Positions 1-15,057 of a stretch of 64,000 bases of DNA are shown piece after piece; position 1 is the stretch's first letter, and each line of letters begins with the position of its first letter. This stretch comes from Pseudomonas sp. GL-B-19 (GTDB taxonomy: Bacteria; Pseudomonadota; Gammaproteobacteria; Pseudomonadales; Pseudomonadaceae). The notes beneath the pieces are model-generated. The model was not told the origin of the DNA and made no database searches. It saw only the letters and a program-made list of their open reading frames with translations. A program made the position numbers and the translations under genes. The stretch is from the NCBI RefSeq assembly GCF_019956415.1, contig NZ_JAHBDK010000031.1, positions 62,001 to 126,000 on the forward strand, read 5' to 3'.

Positions 1-312
1 ACGGGAGCGGCCTTCGGCGGTGATCACCCGGCGCAGGATGCACGGGCCATCACTTTCGAGGTCGCGCTCGGCGAGCCAGGCGCTGGCTTCCGGGATGTCG
101 ACCAGGTCAAAGGTCGCCAGAATGTCGGCCTTGTCGGCGCCGGGGCGAACCACGCCACTGTCGGCTCGATCGCCCAGCGTCAGACCCAGGGCGTCGAGCA
201 TGATCGACTTGCCGGCGCCGGTTTCCCCGGTGATCACGCTCATCCCACGATCGAGTTCGAGATCGAGGTGTTCAACGATGGCGTAGTTATGTACGGACAG
301 GTGCACCAGCAT
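1..312 (-). CDS. recN: DNA repair protein RecN, N-terminal part (runs off window)
   Basis: RecN is an SMC-like ATPase that acts in recombinational repair of double-strand breaks. Only the first 104 codons are present, because the gene continues left of position 1. The start is the ATG at 310-312. The Walker A motif GETGAGKS lies at residues 29-36, in the position expected after the N-terminal beta strands of an SMC head, and the sequence MSVITGETGAGKSIMLDAL is typical of RecN. The gene diverges from grpE. A LexA-type palindrome 25 bp upstream of the start indicates SOS control. The identification is firm despite truncation. Confidence 0.93.
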   Translation of the reverse strand, partial: MLVHLSVHNYAIVEHLDLELDRGMSVITGETGAGKSIMLDALGLTLGDRADSGVVRPGADKADILATFDLVDIPEASAWLAERDLESDGPCILRRVITAEGRSR

Positions 313-336
313 AAAGGCCGCTCCCAGGCTTTAGGT

Positions 337-352
337 CTGGTTATTTATACAG
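337..352. promoter_or_regulatory. LexA (SOS) box upstream of recN
   Basis: CTGGTTATTTATACAG fits the gamma-proteobacterial LexA operator pattern CTG-N10-CAG with an AT-rich centre. It sits 24 bp before the recN start codon, where it could block recN transcription. Regulation of recN by LexA is well known in this group; the site itself is seen in the sequence, but binding is inferred. Confidence 0.75.
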
Positions 353-469
353 TGTTTTATTTGCGCCTGACAATGCCCCTGCTTGGCTCTATTTGCTCGG
401 TCTGACGAAATGCCTGGTGCATCGGCTAATCGCAATGCAGCGCTTTTTGTAGGGTTAATCACAACAACC

Positions 470-500
470 CCCTTGAAGCTGATTTTTGCGGCCCCATATA
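470..500 (+). promoter_or_regulatory. Sigma-32 (RpoH) heat-shock promoter for grpE-dnaK-dnaJ
   Basis: A -35 element CCCTTGAAG (470-478) and a -10 element CCCCATATA (492-500) are separated by 13 bp. This closely follows the RpoH consensus (CTTGAAA, N13-14, CCCCATnTA). It lies about 50 bp upstream of grpE and points at the chaperone genes. Confidence 0.85.
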
Positions 501-552
501 CCGGGGCAGAAGCGTGAGTTGAGCTCACGGACGATATTGAAAGGAGAAATCT

Positions 553-1119
553 ATGGCTGACGAACAGACAGTGGATACGCAAAATCAAGACGCCAACCAG
601 GGCTCCGCGGCTTCGGGTGAAGACCTGGCGGCTCGTGTACAAGTGCTCGAAGAGCAACTGGCAGGCGCGCAGGATCAGGCTTTGCGTGTTGCCGCCGATC
701 TGCAGAACGTCCGCCGTCGCGCCGAGCAGGATGTAGAAAAAGCGCACAAATTCGCCCTGGAAAAATTCGCAGGCGATTTGCTGCCGATCGTCGACAGCCT
801 GGAGCGTGGTCTGGAGTTGTCCAACCCGGACGACGAAACCATCCGCCCAATGCGCGAAGGTATTGAGCTGACCCTGAAAATGTTCCAGGACACCTTGAAG
901 CGCTATCAGCTGGAAGCCATCGATCCGCATGGCGAACCGTTCAATGCTGTTCAGCATCAGGCAATGGCCATGCAGGAAAGCGCCGACGTCGAGCCGAACA
1001 GCGTGCTCAAGGTGTTCCAGAAGGGCTATCAGCTCAATGGTCGCCTGCTGCGCCCGGCCATGGTCGTGGTCAGCAAGGCCCCTGCGCCAGTTTCGCCTTC
1101 GATTGACGAGCAGGCTTGA
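553..1119 (+). CDS. grpE: Nucleotide exchange factor GrpE
   Basis: GrpE drives ADP release from DnaK in the cytoplasmic DnaK-DnaJ-GrpE chaperone cycle. The 188-residue product has an acidic, Gln-rich disordered N-terminus (about residues 1-30), a long coiled-coil helix (about 30-85) and the C-terminal beta-wing domain, including [10 protein letters not shown] near residue 136. The length is normal for the family. The start is supported by AAGGAGA at 541-547. The gene is first in the heat-shock cluster, behind a sigma-32 promoter; 102 nt separate it from dnaK. Confidence 0.97.
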   Translation: MADEQTVDTQNQDANQGSAASGEDLAARVQVLEEQLAGAQDQALRVAADLQNVRRRAEQDVEKAHKFALEKFAGDLLPIVDSLERGLELSNPDDETIRPMREGIELTLKMFQDTLKRYQLEAIDPHGEPFNAVQHQAMAMQESADVEPNSVLKVFQKGYQLNGRLLRPAMVVVSKAPAPVSPSIDEQA

Positions 1120-1221
1120 AATTGGCCGCAAGGCCCCCATTTATAAGTCAAGCGTTTAAGTGCTACCGCAGTTAGCCACCACTGCTGCGGCAACCAAATC
1201 CAAAGTTTCGGGAGAGTGAAC

Positions 1222-3138
1222 ATGGGCAAAATTATCGGTATCGACCTGGGGACTACCAACTCCTGCGTCTCCGTGCTGGAAAACGGCGTAGCCAAAGTTA
1301 TTGAAAACGCTGAAGGCGCGCGTACTACGCCGTCGATCATCGCTTACGCCAACGATGGCGAAATCCTCGTGGGCCAGTCGGCCAAGCGTCAGGCTGTGAC
1401 CAATCCGCATAACACCCTGTACGCGGTGAAGCGTCTGATCGGTCGTAAGTTCGACGAGGAAGTCGTACAGAAAGACATCAAGATGGTGCCTTACAAAATC
1501 GCCAAGGCTGACAACGGCGACGCATGGGTGGAAGTGAACGGCCAGAAAATGTCGCCGCCACAAATCTCGGCTGAAATTCTGAAGAAAATGAAGAAGACCG
1601 CCGAAGACTACCTCGGCGAGCCAGTGACTGAGGCGGTGATCACCGTTCCGGCCTACTTCAACGACAGCCAGCGTCAAGCCACCAAAGACGCCGGCCGCAT
1701 CGCGGGTCTGGACGTTAAACGTATCATCAACGAACCAACCGCGGCCGCTCTGGCTTACGGTATGGACAAGGCGAAGGGCGATCACACCGTGATCGTTTAC
1801 GACCTGGGCGGCGGTACTTTCGACGTTTCCGTGATCGAAATCGCAGAAGTCGATGGCGAGCACCAGTTCGAAGTACTGGCCACCAACGGTGACACGTTCC
1901 TGGGCGGTGAAGACTTTGACATTCGCCTGATCGACTACCTCGTCGACGAGTTCAAGAAAGAAAGCGGCATGAACCTCAAAGGTGACCCGCTGGCCATGCA
2001 GCGCCTGAAAGAAGCCGCTGAAAAAGCCAAGATCGAACTGTCTTCGAGCATGTCGACCGATGTGAACCTGCCGTACATCACTGCAGACGCTACCGGTCCT
2101 AAGCACTTGAACGTGAAGATTTCCCGCGCCAAGCTGGAAGCACTGGTTGAAGACTTGGTTCAACGCACCATCGAACCTTGCCGCATCGCTCTGAAAGACT
2201 CCGGTATCGACGTTGGCGCGATCAACGACGTGATCCTGGTAGGCGGTCAGACCCGTATGCCACTGGTTCAGAAGCTGGTGACCGAGTTCTTCGGTAAAGA
2301 AGCTCGTAAAGACGTGAACCCGGACGAAGCTGTTGCCATGGGTGCTGCTATCCAGGGCGCGGTATTGGCCGGCGACGTTAAAGACGTTCTGCTGCTGGAC
2401 GTCAGCCCGCTGACCTTGGGTATCGAAACCATGGGTGGCGTGATGACCGCGCTGATCGAGAAAAACACCACGATTCCTACCAAGAAATCGCAAGTGTTCT
2501 CGACTGCCGATGACAACCAGGGCGCTGTGACCATTCACGTGCTGCAAGGTGAGCGCAAGCAAGCGGCTCAGAACAAGTCCTTGGGCAAGTTCGACCTGGC
2601 CGAGATTCCACCAGCACCACGTGGCGTGCCACAAATTGAAGTGACCTTCGACATCGACGCCAACGGCATCCTGCACGTAGGCGCCAAAGACAAGGCCACC
2701 GGCAAGACTCAGTCGATCGTGATCAAGGCTAACTCCGGTCTGTCCGAGGAAGAAATTCAGCAGATGATTCGCGATGCTGAAGCCAACGCCGAGGAAGATA
2801 GCAAGTTCGCAGAGCTGGCCGCTGCCCGTAACCAGGGCGATGCACTGGTTCACTCGACGCGCAAAATGGTCGCAGATGCTGGCGACAAAGTGACCGCTGA
2901 AGAGAAGACTGCCATCGAAGCTGCAGTGGTTGCCCTGGAAGCCGCCGTCAAAGGCGACGACAAAGCTGCAATCGAAGCCAAGGTTGAAGAGCTGTCGAAA
3001 GTCTCTGCTCCAGTGGCGCAGAAGATGTACGCCGAACAGGCTCAGCCTGCTGAAGGCGCGGCACCGCACGACGAAAAAGCTGAAAAGGCTGACGACGTTG
3101 TCGATGCCGAGTTCGAAGAAGTCAAAGACCACAAGTAA
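1222..3138 (+). CDS. dnaK: Molecular chaperone DnaK (Hsp70)
   Basis: DnaK is the ATP-dependent Hsp70 chaperone that binds hydrophobic peptide segments and works with DnaJ and GrpE. The 638-residue product starts [16 protein letters not shown], with the phosphate-binding loop DLGTTNS. The second phosphate loop [11 protein letters not shown] follows near residue 194, then the substrate-binding domain, the helical lid, and a C-terminal tail ending EEVKDHK like the co-chaperone EEVD-type tails. ATG 1222 is preferred over GTG 1216 because it matches the family N-terminus and leaves good spacing from GGGAGAG. It is very likely cotranscribed with grpE. Confidence 0.98.
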   Translation: MGKIIGIDLGTTNSCVSVLENGVAKVIENAEGARTTPSIIAYANDGEILVGQSAKRQAVTNPHNTLYAVKRLIGRKFDEEVVQKDIKMVPYKIAKADNGDAWVEVNGQKMSPPQISAEILKKMKKTAEDYLGEPVTEAVITVPAYFNDSQRQATKDAGRIAGLDVKRIINEPTAAALAYGMDKAKGDHTVIVYDLGGGTFDVSVIEIAEVDGEHQFEVLATNGDTFLGGEDFDIRLIDYLVDEFKKESGMNLKGDPLAMQRLKEAAEKAKIELSSSMSTDVNLPYITADATGPKHLNVKISRAKLEALVEDLVQRTIEPCRIALKDSGIDVGAINDVILVGGQTRMPLVQKLVTEFFGKEARKDVNPDEAVAMGAAIQGAVLAGDVKDVLLLDVSPLTLGIETMGGVMTALIEKNTTIPTKKSQVFSTADDNQGAVTIHVLQGERKQAAQNKSLGKFDLAEIPPAPRGVPQIEVTFDIDANGILHVGAKDKATGKTQSIVIKANSGLSEEEIQQMIRDAEANAEEDSKFAELAAARNQGDALVHSTRKMVADAGDKVTAEEKTAIEAAVVALEAAVKGDDKAAIEAKVEELSKVSAPVAQKMYAEQAQPAEGAAPHDEKAEKADDVVDAEFEEVKDHK

Positions 3139-3192
3139 GTTGTTGGTCGCCCGGTTGACTGCCTTCAGGCGGTGACTGGTAGGATGTCGCCG

Positions 3193-3212
3193 CGCGGGAG
3201 CTTGCTCCCGCG
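3193..3212. repeat. Short perfect palindrome between dnaK and dnaJ
   Basis: CGCGGGAG and CTCCCGCG flank a 4-nt loop (8-bp stem, 3193-3212). It resembles half of the REP-type palindromes found elsewhere in the window. There is no T-run on either side, so it is more likely an RNA-stability hairpin or REP singlet than a terminator. The rest of the 295-bp gap (3139-3433) shows no gene. Confidence 0.6.
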
Positions 3213-3433
3213 TTGGCGTGTCTGGAGTTAGCGAATTTTTACAGCATGCGACAGCGCTCGGATGTTGGGTATGGCCGGGAATGCTCCTGCTTTTCGAGCC
3301 GAAAGTACCGTAATGAATCAAAGACCAGGATCGTTGAATTGACGTGAGTTGGGTCCGGGCCTGTATTGGGGCTCAACGAGTTTGGCAAGGCTCAGGAGAG
3401 GTTTGCCGGACGTCCTTAAGAGTGCAAAGACTT

Positions 3434-5372
<1,939 letters not shown>

Positions 5373-5387
5373 GATGCACCCGAAATC

Positions 5388-5419
5388 GGGTTCAAGCCCT
5401 GCGTTTGAGCCCGTTTTTA
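5388..5419 (+). terminator. Intrinsic terminator after dapB
   Basis: GGGTTCAA (5388-5395) pairs with TTGAGCCC (5405-5412), with one G-T pair, and is followed by GTTTTTA. It begins 15 nt after the dapB stop and would end the dnaJ-dapB transcript before the carA leader. Confidence 0.7.
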
Positions 5420-5482
5420 CCCCGCCAAGCGACGACCTGTCGCATTCTCCAGCCTTTCGGGCTCATTGGCGGTAGACCAAAA

Positions 5483-5586
5483 ATGCCTTTTTCTGTAAGC
5501 TACAGCTTTAGTGTGTCCACTAAAAGCGCGCAGAATTATTCGGTGAAGAAGCGGGGTGACGTGTCCATACGTCACTCCGCTTTTTT
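5483..5586 (+). promoter_or_regulatory. carA leader: overlapping short ORF and attenuator-type terminator
   Basis: A 12-bp stem (5551-5562 with 5569-5580, one wobble, 6-nt loop) followed by TTTTTT (5581-5586) forms a strong intrinsic terminator only 45 nt before the carA start. Upstream, an ATG at 5483 opens a 50-codon frame (MPFSVSYSFSVS...) that reads through the terminator and stops inside the carA start region, at 5633-5635. A pyrimidine-rich tract lies near the start of this frame. The layout resembles attenuation by coupled leader translation, as known for pyrimidine-regulated operons. That control mechanism is inferred, not shown. Confidence 0.7.
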
Positions 5587-5631
5587 ACAACCTGCGATCG
5601 CCCTTTCAGGCTTTATTTACGGGAGGTCTTC

Positions 5632-6768
5632 TTGACTAAGCCAGCCATACTCGCCCTTGCTGATGGCAGCATTTTTCGCGGCGAAGCCATTGGAGCCGAC
5701 GGTCAAACCGTTGGTGAGGTGGTGTTTAACACCGCAATGACCGGCTATCAGGAAATCCTTACCGATCCTTCCTACGCCCAACAGATTGTTACCCTGACCT
5801 ACCCGCACATCGGCAACACCGGCACCACACCGGAAGACGCCGAGTCCGACCGTGTCTGGTCCGCTGGCCTGGTCATTCGTGACCTGCCACTGGTTGCGAG
5901 CAACTGGCGTAACACGATGTCTCTGTCCGATTACCTGAAAGCCAACAACGTTGTGGCTATCGCCGGTATCGACACCCGCCGCCTGACGCGCATCCTGCGT
6001 GAAAAAGGCGCACAGAACGGCTGCATCATGGCCGGTGACAACATTTCCGAAGCCGCCGCCATCGCCGCCGCACAGGGTTTTCCTGGCCTCAAAGGCATGG
6101 ATCTGGCCAAAGTCGTCAGCACCAAAGAGCAGTACGAATGGCGCTCGACCGTCTGGGATCTGAAAACCGACAGCCACGCGACCATCGACGCTTCCGAGCT
6201 GCCGTACCACGTGGTGGCCTACGACTACGGCGTCAAGCTGAACATCCTGCGCATGCTGGTCGAGCGCGGTTGCCGCGTGACTGTAGTGCCTGCGCAAACG
6301 CCTGCTGCTGATGTGCTGGCTCTGAAGCCGGACGGCGTGTTCCTGTCCAACGGCCCTGGTGATCCGGAGCCTTGCGACTACGCGATCCAGGCGATCAAAG
6401 ATGTGTTGGAAACCGAAATTCCGGTATTCGGCATTTGCCTTGGTCACCAGCTGCTGGCTCTGGCCTCCGGCGCCAAGACCCTGAAAATGGGCCACGGCCA
6501 TCACGGTGCCAACCACCCGGTCCAGGATCTGGACAGCGGTGTAGTGATGATCACCAGCCAGAACCACGGTTTTGCGGTAGACGAAGCGACCCTGCCAGCC
6601 AACGTTCGCGCGATCCACAAATCGCTGTTCGACGGCACCCTGCAAGGCATCGAGCGTACCGACAAGAGCGCCTTCAGCTTCCAGGGTCACCCGGAAGCCA
6701 GCCCTGGCCCGAACGACGTAGCGCCATTGTTCGATCGCTTCATCAACGAGATGGCCAAGCGACGCTGA
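5632..6768 (+). CDS. carA: Carbamoyl-phosphate synthase, small (glutaminase) subunit
   Basis: CarA hydrolyses glutamine and channels ammonia to CarB for carbamoyl phosphate, the shared precursor of arginine and pyrimidines. The 378-residue product has an N-terminal CarA domain and a class I glutamine amidotransferase domain, with the nucleophile elbow FGICLGHQ and the catalytic HPEAS triad segment near the C-terminus. The start is TTG at 5632, behind a strong GGGAGG site at 5621-5626; the protein begins [12 protein letters not shown], and a TTG start is also used by E. coli carA. Transcription is probably attenuated in the leader. Confidence 0.97.
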   Translation: MTKPAILALADGSIFRGEAIGADGQTVGEVVFNTAMTGYQEILTDPSYAQQIVTLTYPHIGNTGTTPEDAESDRVWSAGLVIRDLPLVASNWRNTMSLSDYLKANNVVAIAGIDTRRLTRILREKGAQNGCIMAGDNISEAAAIAAAQGFPGLKGMDLAKVVSTKEQYEWRSTVWDLKTDSHATIDASELPYHVVAYDYGVKLNILRMLVERGCRVTVVPAQTPAADVLALKPDGVFLSNGPGDPEPCDYAIQAIKDVLETEIPVFGICLGHQLLALASGAKTLKMGHGHHGANHPVQDLDSGVVMITSQNHGFAVDEATLPANVRAIHKSLFDGTLQGIERTDKSAFSFQGHPEASPGPNDVAPLFDRFINEMAKRR

Positions 6769-6791
6769 TCGCTCGTCTTGATGGTGCAAAG

Positions 6792-6827
6792 CTTGAGGGC
6801 GGTCCCGACACCGGCGGCCCCCTCAAG
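6792..6827 (+). other. Hairpin in the carA-carB gap
   Basis: CTTGAGGG (6792-6799) pairs with CCCTCAAG (6820-6827) around a GC-rich loop. No U-run follows, so it is more likely an mRNA-stability or processing structure than a terminator. The 118-nt gap contains no convincing gene. Confidence 0.4.
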
Positions 6828-6886
6828 GCTTCAAAGATTGAACAAGACGGCTTGCCGACTGACCTGCGGATTTGAGTGACAAACCC

Positions 6887-10104
<3,218 letters not shown>

Positions 10105-10108
<4 letters not shown>

Positions 10109-10581
10109 TCAAATACCCAATGACCGTCCAGGGCGCGAAAGCCCTGGAAGAAGAACACGCTCACCTGACCAAGGTCGTCCGTCCCAAGCTCAGCCAGGAC
10201 ATCGGGACGGCCCGTGAGTTGGGTGACTTGAAGGAAAACGCCGAATACCACGCTGCTCGTGAGCAGCAGGGGATGGTCGAGGCGCGGATTCGTGACATCG
10301 AAGGCCGGATTCAGAATCAGGTCATCATCGACGTCACGACCATCCCTCACACCGGCAAAGTGATCTTCGGCACCACCGTTGAAATCGCCAACGTCGAGAC
10401 TGATGAAAGCGTCACTTACCACATCGTTGGTGAGGATGAGGCTGATTTCAAACTTGGCAAGATTTCGGTCGGGTCGCCACTGGCCCGCGCCTTGATTGCC
10501 AAGGAAGAGGGTGACGTGGTGGCCGTGAAAACGCCAAGCGGCGTCATCGAGTACGAGATTGTCGAAGTTCGCCACGTCTAA
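10105..10581 (+). CDS. greA: Transcription elongation factor GreA
   Basis: GreA enters the RNA polymerase secondary channel and stimulates cleavage of backtracked transcripts. The 158-residue product has the N-terminal coiled coil with the acidic tip ([16 protein letters not shown] around residues 34-49) and the C-terminal FKBP-like domain. It overlaps carB by 4 nt, as is usual in pseudomonads. Confidence 0.97.
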
Positions 10582-10609
10582 AGGCCTGCGCCCGCTTCGT
10601 GCAGGCGCG

Positions 10610-11014
10610 ATGGCTTGGCAGCTGGCTCAGATGTTGTGGGTTGGCGGCCTGTGGCTGTTACACATCGGTCTGGTGCCGGCGTTGGGTCAAATAGGCCTGG
10701 CGCCGCTGCTGATCGACGAAATTGCAGGCATGCTGAATGCGCTGTTGGCGGGATTTGCCGCAGCGTGTGTGATTTTTCAGGCTTTGGTGCTGGTTCAGGC
10801 CGAGGGCCTTGTCAGTCTATGGTGCGATATTCGTGGGCAGCTGCTGCTGATGGCGCTGTGTGCGTGCGCGATGTTTTTCGCTGTGCGCTTCGGTTGGCCG
10901 GATGCAGTGCGTTGGCAGGTATTCAGCTATCTTGTTCTGGGCTTTTCCGGGTTGGTGCTGGTGTTGCAGCCGGTGCCGGGGAGGAGCGGCAGGGTGCGCG
11001 AAGCACACCCTTGA
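10610..11014 (+). CDS. Small integral membrane protein (DUF4149-like)
   Basis: The function is unknown. The 134-residue product is strongly hydrophobic with about four predicted membrane helices (roughly residues 5-25, 45-65, 75-95, 100-120) and a charged C-terminus. A membrane protein of this type between greA and yhbY is common in Pseudomonas, and its size suggests the DUF4149 family; that assignment is from memory of the family's context. The start is uncertain: ATG 10610 is chosen, but an upstream TTG at 10559 would overlap greA. It is convergent with yhbY. Confidence 0.7.
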   Translation: MAWQLAQMLWVGGLWLLHIGLVPALGQIGLAPLLIDEIAGMLNALLAGFAAACVIFQALVLVQAEGLVSLWCDIRGQLLLMALCACAMFFAVRFGWPDAVRWQVFSYLVLGFSGLVLVLQPVPGRSGRVREAHP

Positions 11015-11023
11015 CCCTTGCCA

Positions 11024-11332
11024 TCACTTGAAGCGATGGACGTTCGACAGTTGCTTATTGACGCTGAAGTTCTTGCGGTAAATCAGTGCCATCTTGCCGA
11101 TGACCTGAACCAGATCCGCTTTACCGACCTTGCAGAGTTCTGCAATGGACGCCAGGCGCGATTCGCGATCGAGGATGTTGAGCTTGATTTTAATCAGCTC
11201 GTGATCCGCCAACGCGCGTTCAAGTTCGGCTAACACACCTTCAGTCAAACCGTTGTCAGCCACAATCAAAACTGGTTTCAGATGGTGGCCAATGGATTTG
11301 TACTGTTTCTTCTGCTCTTGAGTGAGCGGCAT
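11024..11332 (-). CDS. yhbY: Ribosome-associated RNA-binding protein YhbY
   Basis: The 102-residue product is a single CRS1/YhbY (CRM) domain, an RNA-binding fold linked to 50S subunit assembly. It carries the characteristic LKPVLIVADNGLTEGVL segment, containing the GxxG-like loop, and LIKIKLN. Divergence from rlmE, another 50S maturation gene, is a conserved arrangement in gamma-proteobacteria. Confidence 0.92.
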   Translation of the reverse strand: MPLTQEQKKQYKSIGHHLKPVLIVADNGLTEGVLAELERALADHELIKIKLNILDRESRLASIAELCKVGKADLVQVIGKMALIYRKNFSVNKQLSNVHRFK

Positions 11333-11437
11333 AATCTGACCCCTGCGTCTGATCTTGTAAAAAGCGGCGGCCAGTTTACCCGAGCGAGTCCGGGACCGCC
11401 CAGTTAATCACGACCCGTTTTATTTTCGAGGTGGCCC

Positions 11438-12070
11438 GTGGCCCGTTCCAAGACAAGTCTTAAATGGCTGCAAGAGCATTTCAATGACCCATTCGTCAAA
11501 ATGGCGCAAAAAGACGGGTACCGCTCCCGTGCCAGCTACAAGTTGCTGGAGATCCAGGAAAGAGATCGTCTGATCCGCCCGGGCATGAGTGTGATCGACC
11601 TTGGTGCCGCGCCCGGTGGCTGGTCCCAGGTGACCAGTCGTCTGATTGGCGGGCAAGGTACACTGATCGCTTCCGACATCCTGGAAATGGACAGCATCCC
11701 TGATGTGACCTTCATTCAGGGCGACTTCACCGAGGATGCCGTGCTCGCACAAATCCTTGAGGCTGTCGGAAATAAAGAAGTGGACCTTGTGATTTCTGAT
11801 ATGGCCCCCAATATGAGTGGACTGGCCTCTGTTGATATGCCGAAATCGATGTTTCTGTGCGAATTGGCACTGGATCTCGCAACTCGGGTGTTGAAGCCAG
11901 GTGGTGACTTTTTGATCAAGATCTTCCAGGGTGAAGGCTTTGACGAATACCACAAGAGCGTACGCAAGCAGTTCGAGAAGGTCACGACGCGCAAGCCGAA
12001 ATCGTCGCGCGATCGCTCTCGTGAGCAGTACTTGCTGGGCCGTGGTTTCCGCGGACGCAGTGAGGAATAA
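11438..12070 (+). CDS. rlmE: 23S rRNA 2'-O-methyltransferase RlmE (FtsJ)
   Basis: RlmE methylates the ribose of U2552 in 23S rRNA at a late step of 50S assembly. The 210-residue Rossmann methyltransferase shows the SAM-binding motif [14 protein letters not shown] and the family's K-D-K-E catalytic tetrad: Lys35 in RASYKLL, Asp in ISDMAPN, Lys in DFLIKIFQG, and a later Glu. The start is GTG 11438, giving [11 protein letters not shown]. It is followed by ftsH, the classical ftsJ-ftsH order. Confidence 0.96.
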   Translation: MARSKTSLKWLQEHFNDPFVKMAQKDGYRSRASYKLLEIQERDRLIRPGMSVIDLGAAPGGWSQVTSRLIGGQGTLIASDILEMDSIPDVTFIQGDFTEDAVLAQILEAVGNKEVDLVISDMAPNMSGLASVDMPKSMFLCELALDLATRVLKPGGDFLIKIFQGEGFDEYHKSVRKQFEKVTTRKPKSSRDRSREQYLLGRGFRGRSEE

Positions 12071-12261
12071 AAGTTTTTTCTACCGGGGTGATAGGTTTTT
12101 CGTATTTCGCCCCGTGTGCTTTAGCGAATATTGTGTAGAAAGTGTTTCACAAAGGGTTACAGACGGCGCCTGCCAGAGCCGTAGGTAATGTAGTAAGTTA
12201 GGCCGGTGAATATCATGCGAAGCGCGCGCCATTAGCGGAGCTTGCTTCAGAGGGTAGTTAA

Positions 12262-14181
12262 TTGAACGATATGGCAAAGAATCTGATCCTGTGGTTGATC
12301 ATCGCGGCTGTCCTGGTGACAGTGATGAACAACTTCTCCAGCCCTAACGAGCCGCAGACCCTCAACTATTCCGACTTCATCCAGCAAGTCAAGGATGGCA
12401 AGGTCGAGCGCGTAGCAGTTGACGGCTACGTGATTACCGGTAAACGCACCGATGGCGACAGTTTCAAGACCATCCGTCCGGCAATCCAGGACAATGGTCT
12501 GATCGGCGACCTCGTGGACAACCACGTCGTAGTCGAAGGCAAGCAGCCTGAACAGCAAAGCATCTGGACTCAACTCCTGGTCGCAAGCTTCCCGATCCTG
12601 GTGATCATCGCCGTGTTCATGTTCTTCATGCGGCAGATGCAGGGTGGCGCGGGCGGCAAAGGCGGGCCAATGAGCTTCGGCAAGAGCAAGGCGCGCCTGC
12701 TCTCCGAAGATCAGGTAAAAACTACCTTGGCTGACGTTGCCGGTTGCGACGAAGCCAAGGAAGAAGTTGGCGAGTTGGTCGAGTTCCTCCGGGATCCGGG
12801 CAAGTTCCAGCGCCTGGGCGGTCGTATTCCACGCGGCGTGCTGATGGTCGGTCCTCCGGGTACCGGTAAAACCTTGCTGGCCAAGGCGATTGCCGGCGAG
12901 GCGAAAGTGCCGTTCTTCACCATCTCCGGTTCTGACTTCGTCGAGATGTTCGTCGGTGTCGGTGCCAGCCGTGTTCGCGATATGTTCGAGCAGGCCAAGA
13001 AGCACGCGCCATGCATCATCTTCATCGATGAAATCGACGCCGTTGGTCGCCACCGTGGCGCCGGCATGGGCGGTGGTCACGATGAGCGCGAGCAGACTCT
13101 CAACCAGTTGCTGGTAGAGATGGACGGCTTTGAAATGAATGACGGCATTATCGTTATCGCTGCAACTAACCGTCCGGACGTATTGGACCCGGCATTGCTG
13201 CGTCCAGGCCGTTTCGACCGTCAGGTTGTGGTGGGTCTGCCAGACATTCGTGGTCGCGAACAGATTCTTAAGGTTCACATGCGCAAAGTGCCAATGGGTG
13301 ACGACGTCGCTCCGGCAGTGATCGCTCGTGGTACACCTGGTTTCTCCGGTGCTGACTTGGCTAACCTGGTGAACGAGGCCTCCTTGTTCGCAGCCCGTGC
13401 CGGCAAGCGTATCGTCGAAATGAAAGAGTTCGAACTGGCGAAAGACAAGATCATGATGGGCGCCGAGCGCAAATCCATGGTCATGTCCGAGAAAGAAAAG
13501 CAGAACACTGCTTATCACGAAGCCGGCCACGCTATCGTTGGTCGCGTCGTGCCTGAGCATGATCCGGTCTACAAGGTCTCGATCATCCCGCGCGGTCGTG
13601 CGCTGGGTGTGACCATGTTCCTGCCGGAAGAAGATCGTTACAGCCTGTCCAAGCGTGCGCTGATCAGCCAGATCTGCTCGCTCTACGGCGGCCGAATTGC
13701 TGAAGAAATGACCCTGGGCTTCGATGGCGTCACCACGGGTGCGTCCAACGACATCATGCGTGCCAGCCAGATTGCGCGGAACATGGTGACCAAGTGGGGC
13801 TTGTCGGAAAAACTCGGTCCGTTGATGTATGCCGAAGAAGAGGGCGAAGTGTTCCTTGGTCGCGGCGGTGGTGGGCAGGGCGCAAGCTTCTCCGGTGAGA
13901 CAGCCAAGCTGATTGACTCGGAAGTGCGCAGCATCATTGATCAGTGCTACGGCACGGCCAAGCAGATCCTCACGGATAACCGCGACAAGCTTGATGCCAT
14001 GGCGGATGCCTTGATGAAGTACGAGACGATCGATGCTGATCAGATCGATGACATCATGGCGGGTCGTGCGCCTCGCGAACCTCGTGACTGGTCAGGCGGT
14101 ACCGGTACTTCCGGAACACCTCCGGTGGTGCAGGATGAGCGTCCGGAAACACCGATCGGCGGTCCGGCTGCTGACGTATAA
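12262..14181 (+). CDS. ftsH: ATP-dependent zinc metalloprotease FtsH
   Basis: FtsH is a membrane-anchored AAA+ protease that degrades misassembled membrane proteins and regulators such as RpoH and LpxC. The 639-residue product has an N-terminal membrane helix (about 5-22), a periplasmic domain, a second helix (about 100-122), the AAA+ module with Walker A GPPGTGKT at 197-204 and Walker [10 protein letters not shown], and the zinc site HEAGH at 419-423. TTG 12262 fits AGAGGG spacing better than ATG 12271, which would shorten the product by three residues. folP follows after 8 nt. Confidence 0.96.
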   Translation: MNDMAKNLILWLIIAAVLVTVMNNFSSPNEPQTLNYSDFIQQVKDGKVERVAVDGYVITGKRTDGDSFKTIRPAIQDNGLIGDLVDNHVVVEGKQPEQQSIWTQLLVASFPILVIIAVFMFFMRQMQGGAGGKGGPMSFGKSKARLLSEDQVKTTLADVAGCDEAKEEVGELVEFLRDPGKFQRLGGRIPRGVLMVGPPGTGKTLLAKAIAGEAKVPFFTISGSDFVEMFVGVGASRVRDMFEQAKKHAPCIIFIDEIDAVGRHRGAGMGGGHDEREQTLNQLLVEMDGFEMNDGIIVIAATNRPDVLDPALLRPGRFDRQVVVGLPDIRGREQILKVHMRKVPMGDDVAPAVIARGTPGFSGADLANLVNEASLFAARAGKRIVEMKEFELAKDKIMMGAERKSMVMSEKEKQNTAYHEAGHAIVGRVVPEHDPVYKVSIIPRGRALGVTMFLPEEDRYSLSKRALISQICSLYGGRIAEEMTLGFDGVTTGASNDIMRASQIARNMVTKWGLSEKLGPLMYAEEEGEVFLGRGGGGQGASFSGETAKLIDSEVRSIIDQCYGTAKQILTDNRDKLDAMADALMKYETIDADQIDDIMAGRAPREPRDWSGGTGTSGTPPVVQDERPETPIGGPAADV

Positions 14182-14189
14182 GGTTTGAA

Positions 14190-15041
14190 ATGACTTCTGT
14201 TCAGTCCTCGACCCGGTTGCCTTGCGGCAACCGGGTTCTTGATTTGGCCCAGACGCATGTCATGGGCATACTCAATGTCACTCCTGATTCCTTTTCTGAT
14301 GGCGGCCGATACAGTCAGCTCGATGTGGCTCTGCGTCACGCCGAGTCGATGGTGGCTGCAGGTGCCACGCTCATTGATGTCGGTGGCGAGTCAACCCGGC
14401 CAGGTGCCCGGGCGGTTTCGCCGCTTGAGGAGCTGGAGCGCGTAGCGCCTATCGTTGAGCGCATCAATCGCGAACTGGATGTGATTATTTCTATCGATAC
14501 CTCCACACCGGCGGTTATGCGCGAGACTGCGCGGTTGGGTGCTGGCTTGATCAATGATGTGCGCTCGTTACGTCGAGACGGCGCCCTGGATGCTGCGGCA
14601 GCCACCGGGCTGCCCGTGTGTCTGATGCATATGCTCGGTGAGCCGGGTGACATGCAGGACAATCCGTTCTACCAGGACGTCACCAAAGAAGTGGGCGAAT
14701 TTCTCGCTGAACGCATGGCTCAGTGCGCGTCGGCGGGAATTCCGTCGGAGCGGATTATTCTTGATCCGGGTTTTGGCTTCGCGAAAACCTTGCAGCACAA
14801 TCTAAGCTTGTTTAAGCATATGAAAGCCTTGCATGTCTTGGGGCGGCCTCTGTTGGTCGGGGTTTCGCGAAAGAGCATGATTGGTCAGGCCTTGAATCGC
14901 CCGGTTGGGGAGCGTCTGTACGGTGGTCTGGCGCTCGCAGCGCTGGCTTCGGCCAATGGGGCGCGTATATTGCGCGTCCATGATGTAGCCGAAACAGTGG
15001 ATGTGGTGCGGATGATCGCCGCAGTGGAATCAGCCGAATAA
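14190..15041 (+). CDS. folP: Dihydropteroate synthase
   Basis: FolP joins p-aminobenzoate to hydroxymethyl-dihydropterin pyrophosphate in folate synthesis and is the sulfonamide target. The 283-residue TIM barrel has the two signatures [15 protein letters not shown] (near residue 28) and [13 protein letters not shown], plus DPGFGFAK and the sulfa-site SRKSM. It lies between ftsH and glmM, the common ftsH-folP-glmM operon. Confidence 0.97.
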   Translation: MTSVQSSTRLPCGNRVLDLAQTHVMGILNVTPDSFSDGGRYSQLDVALRHAESMVAAGATLIDVGGESTRPGARAVSPLEELERVAPIVERINRELDVIISIDTSTPAVMRETARLGAGLINDVRSLRRDGALDAAAATGLPVCLMHMLGEPGDMQDNPFYQDVTKEVGEFLAERMAQCASAGIPSERIILDPGFGFAKTLQHNLSLFKHMKALHVLGRPLLVGVSRKSMIGQALNRPVGERLYGGLALAALASANGARILRVHDVAETVDVVRMIAAVESAE

Positions 15042-15057
15042 AAATGATGGAGCACTT

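Noticed and set aside
20..286. 88-codon + strand frame at the window start
   Set aside because: It is a shadow of recN on the opposite strand.
1156..3321. 721-codon open frame antisense to dnaK
   Set aside because: It is a mirror of dnaK codon usage in a GC-rich gene. It has no protein-family features, and dnaK itself is certain.
12071..12261. Possible heat-shock promoter before ftsH
   Set aside because: A CCCCGTGT-like block is present, but no CTTGAAA element lies at the right distance.
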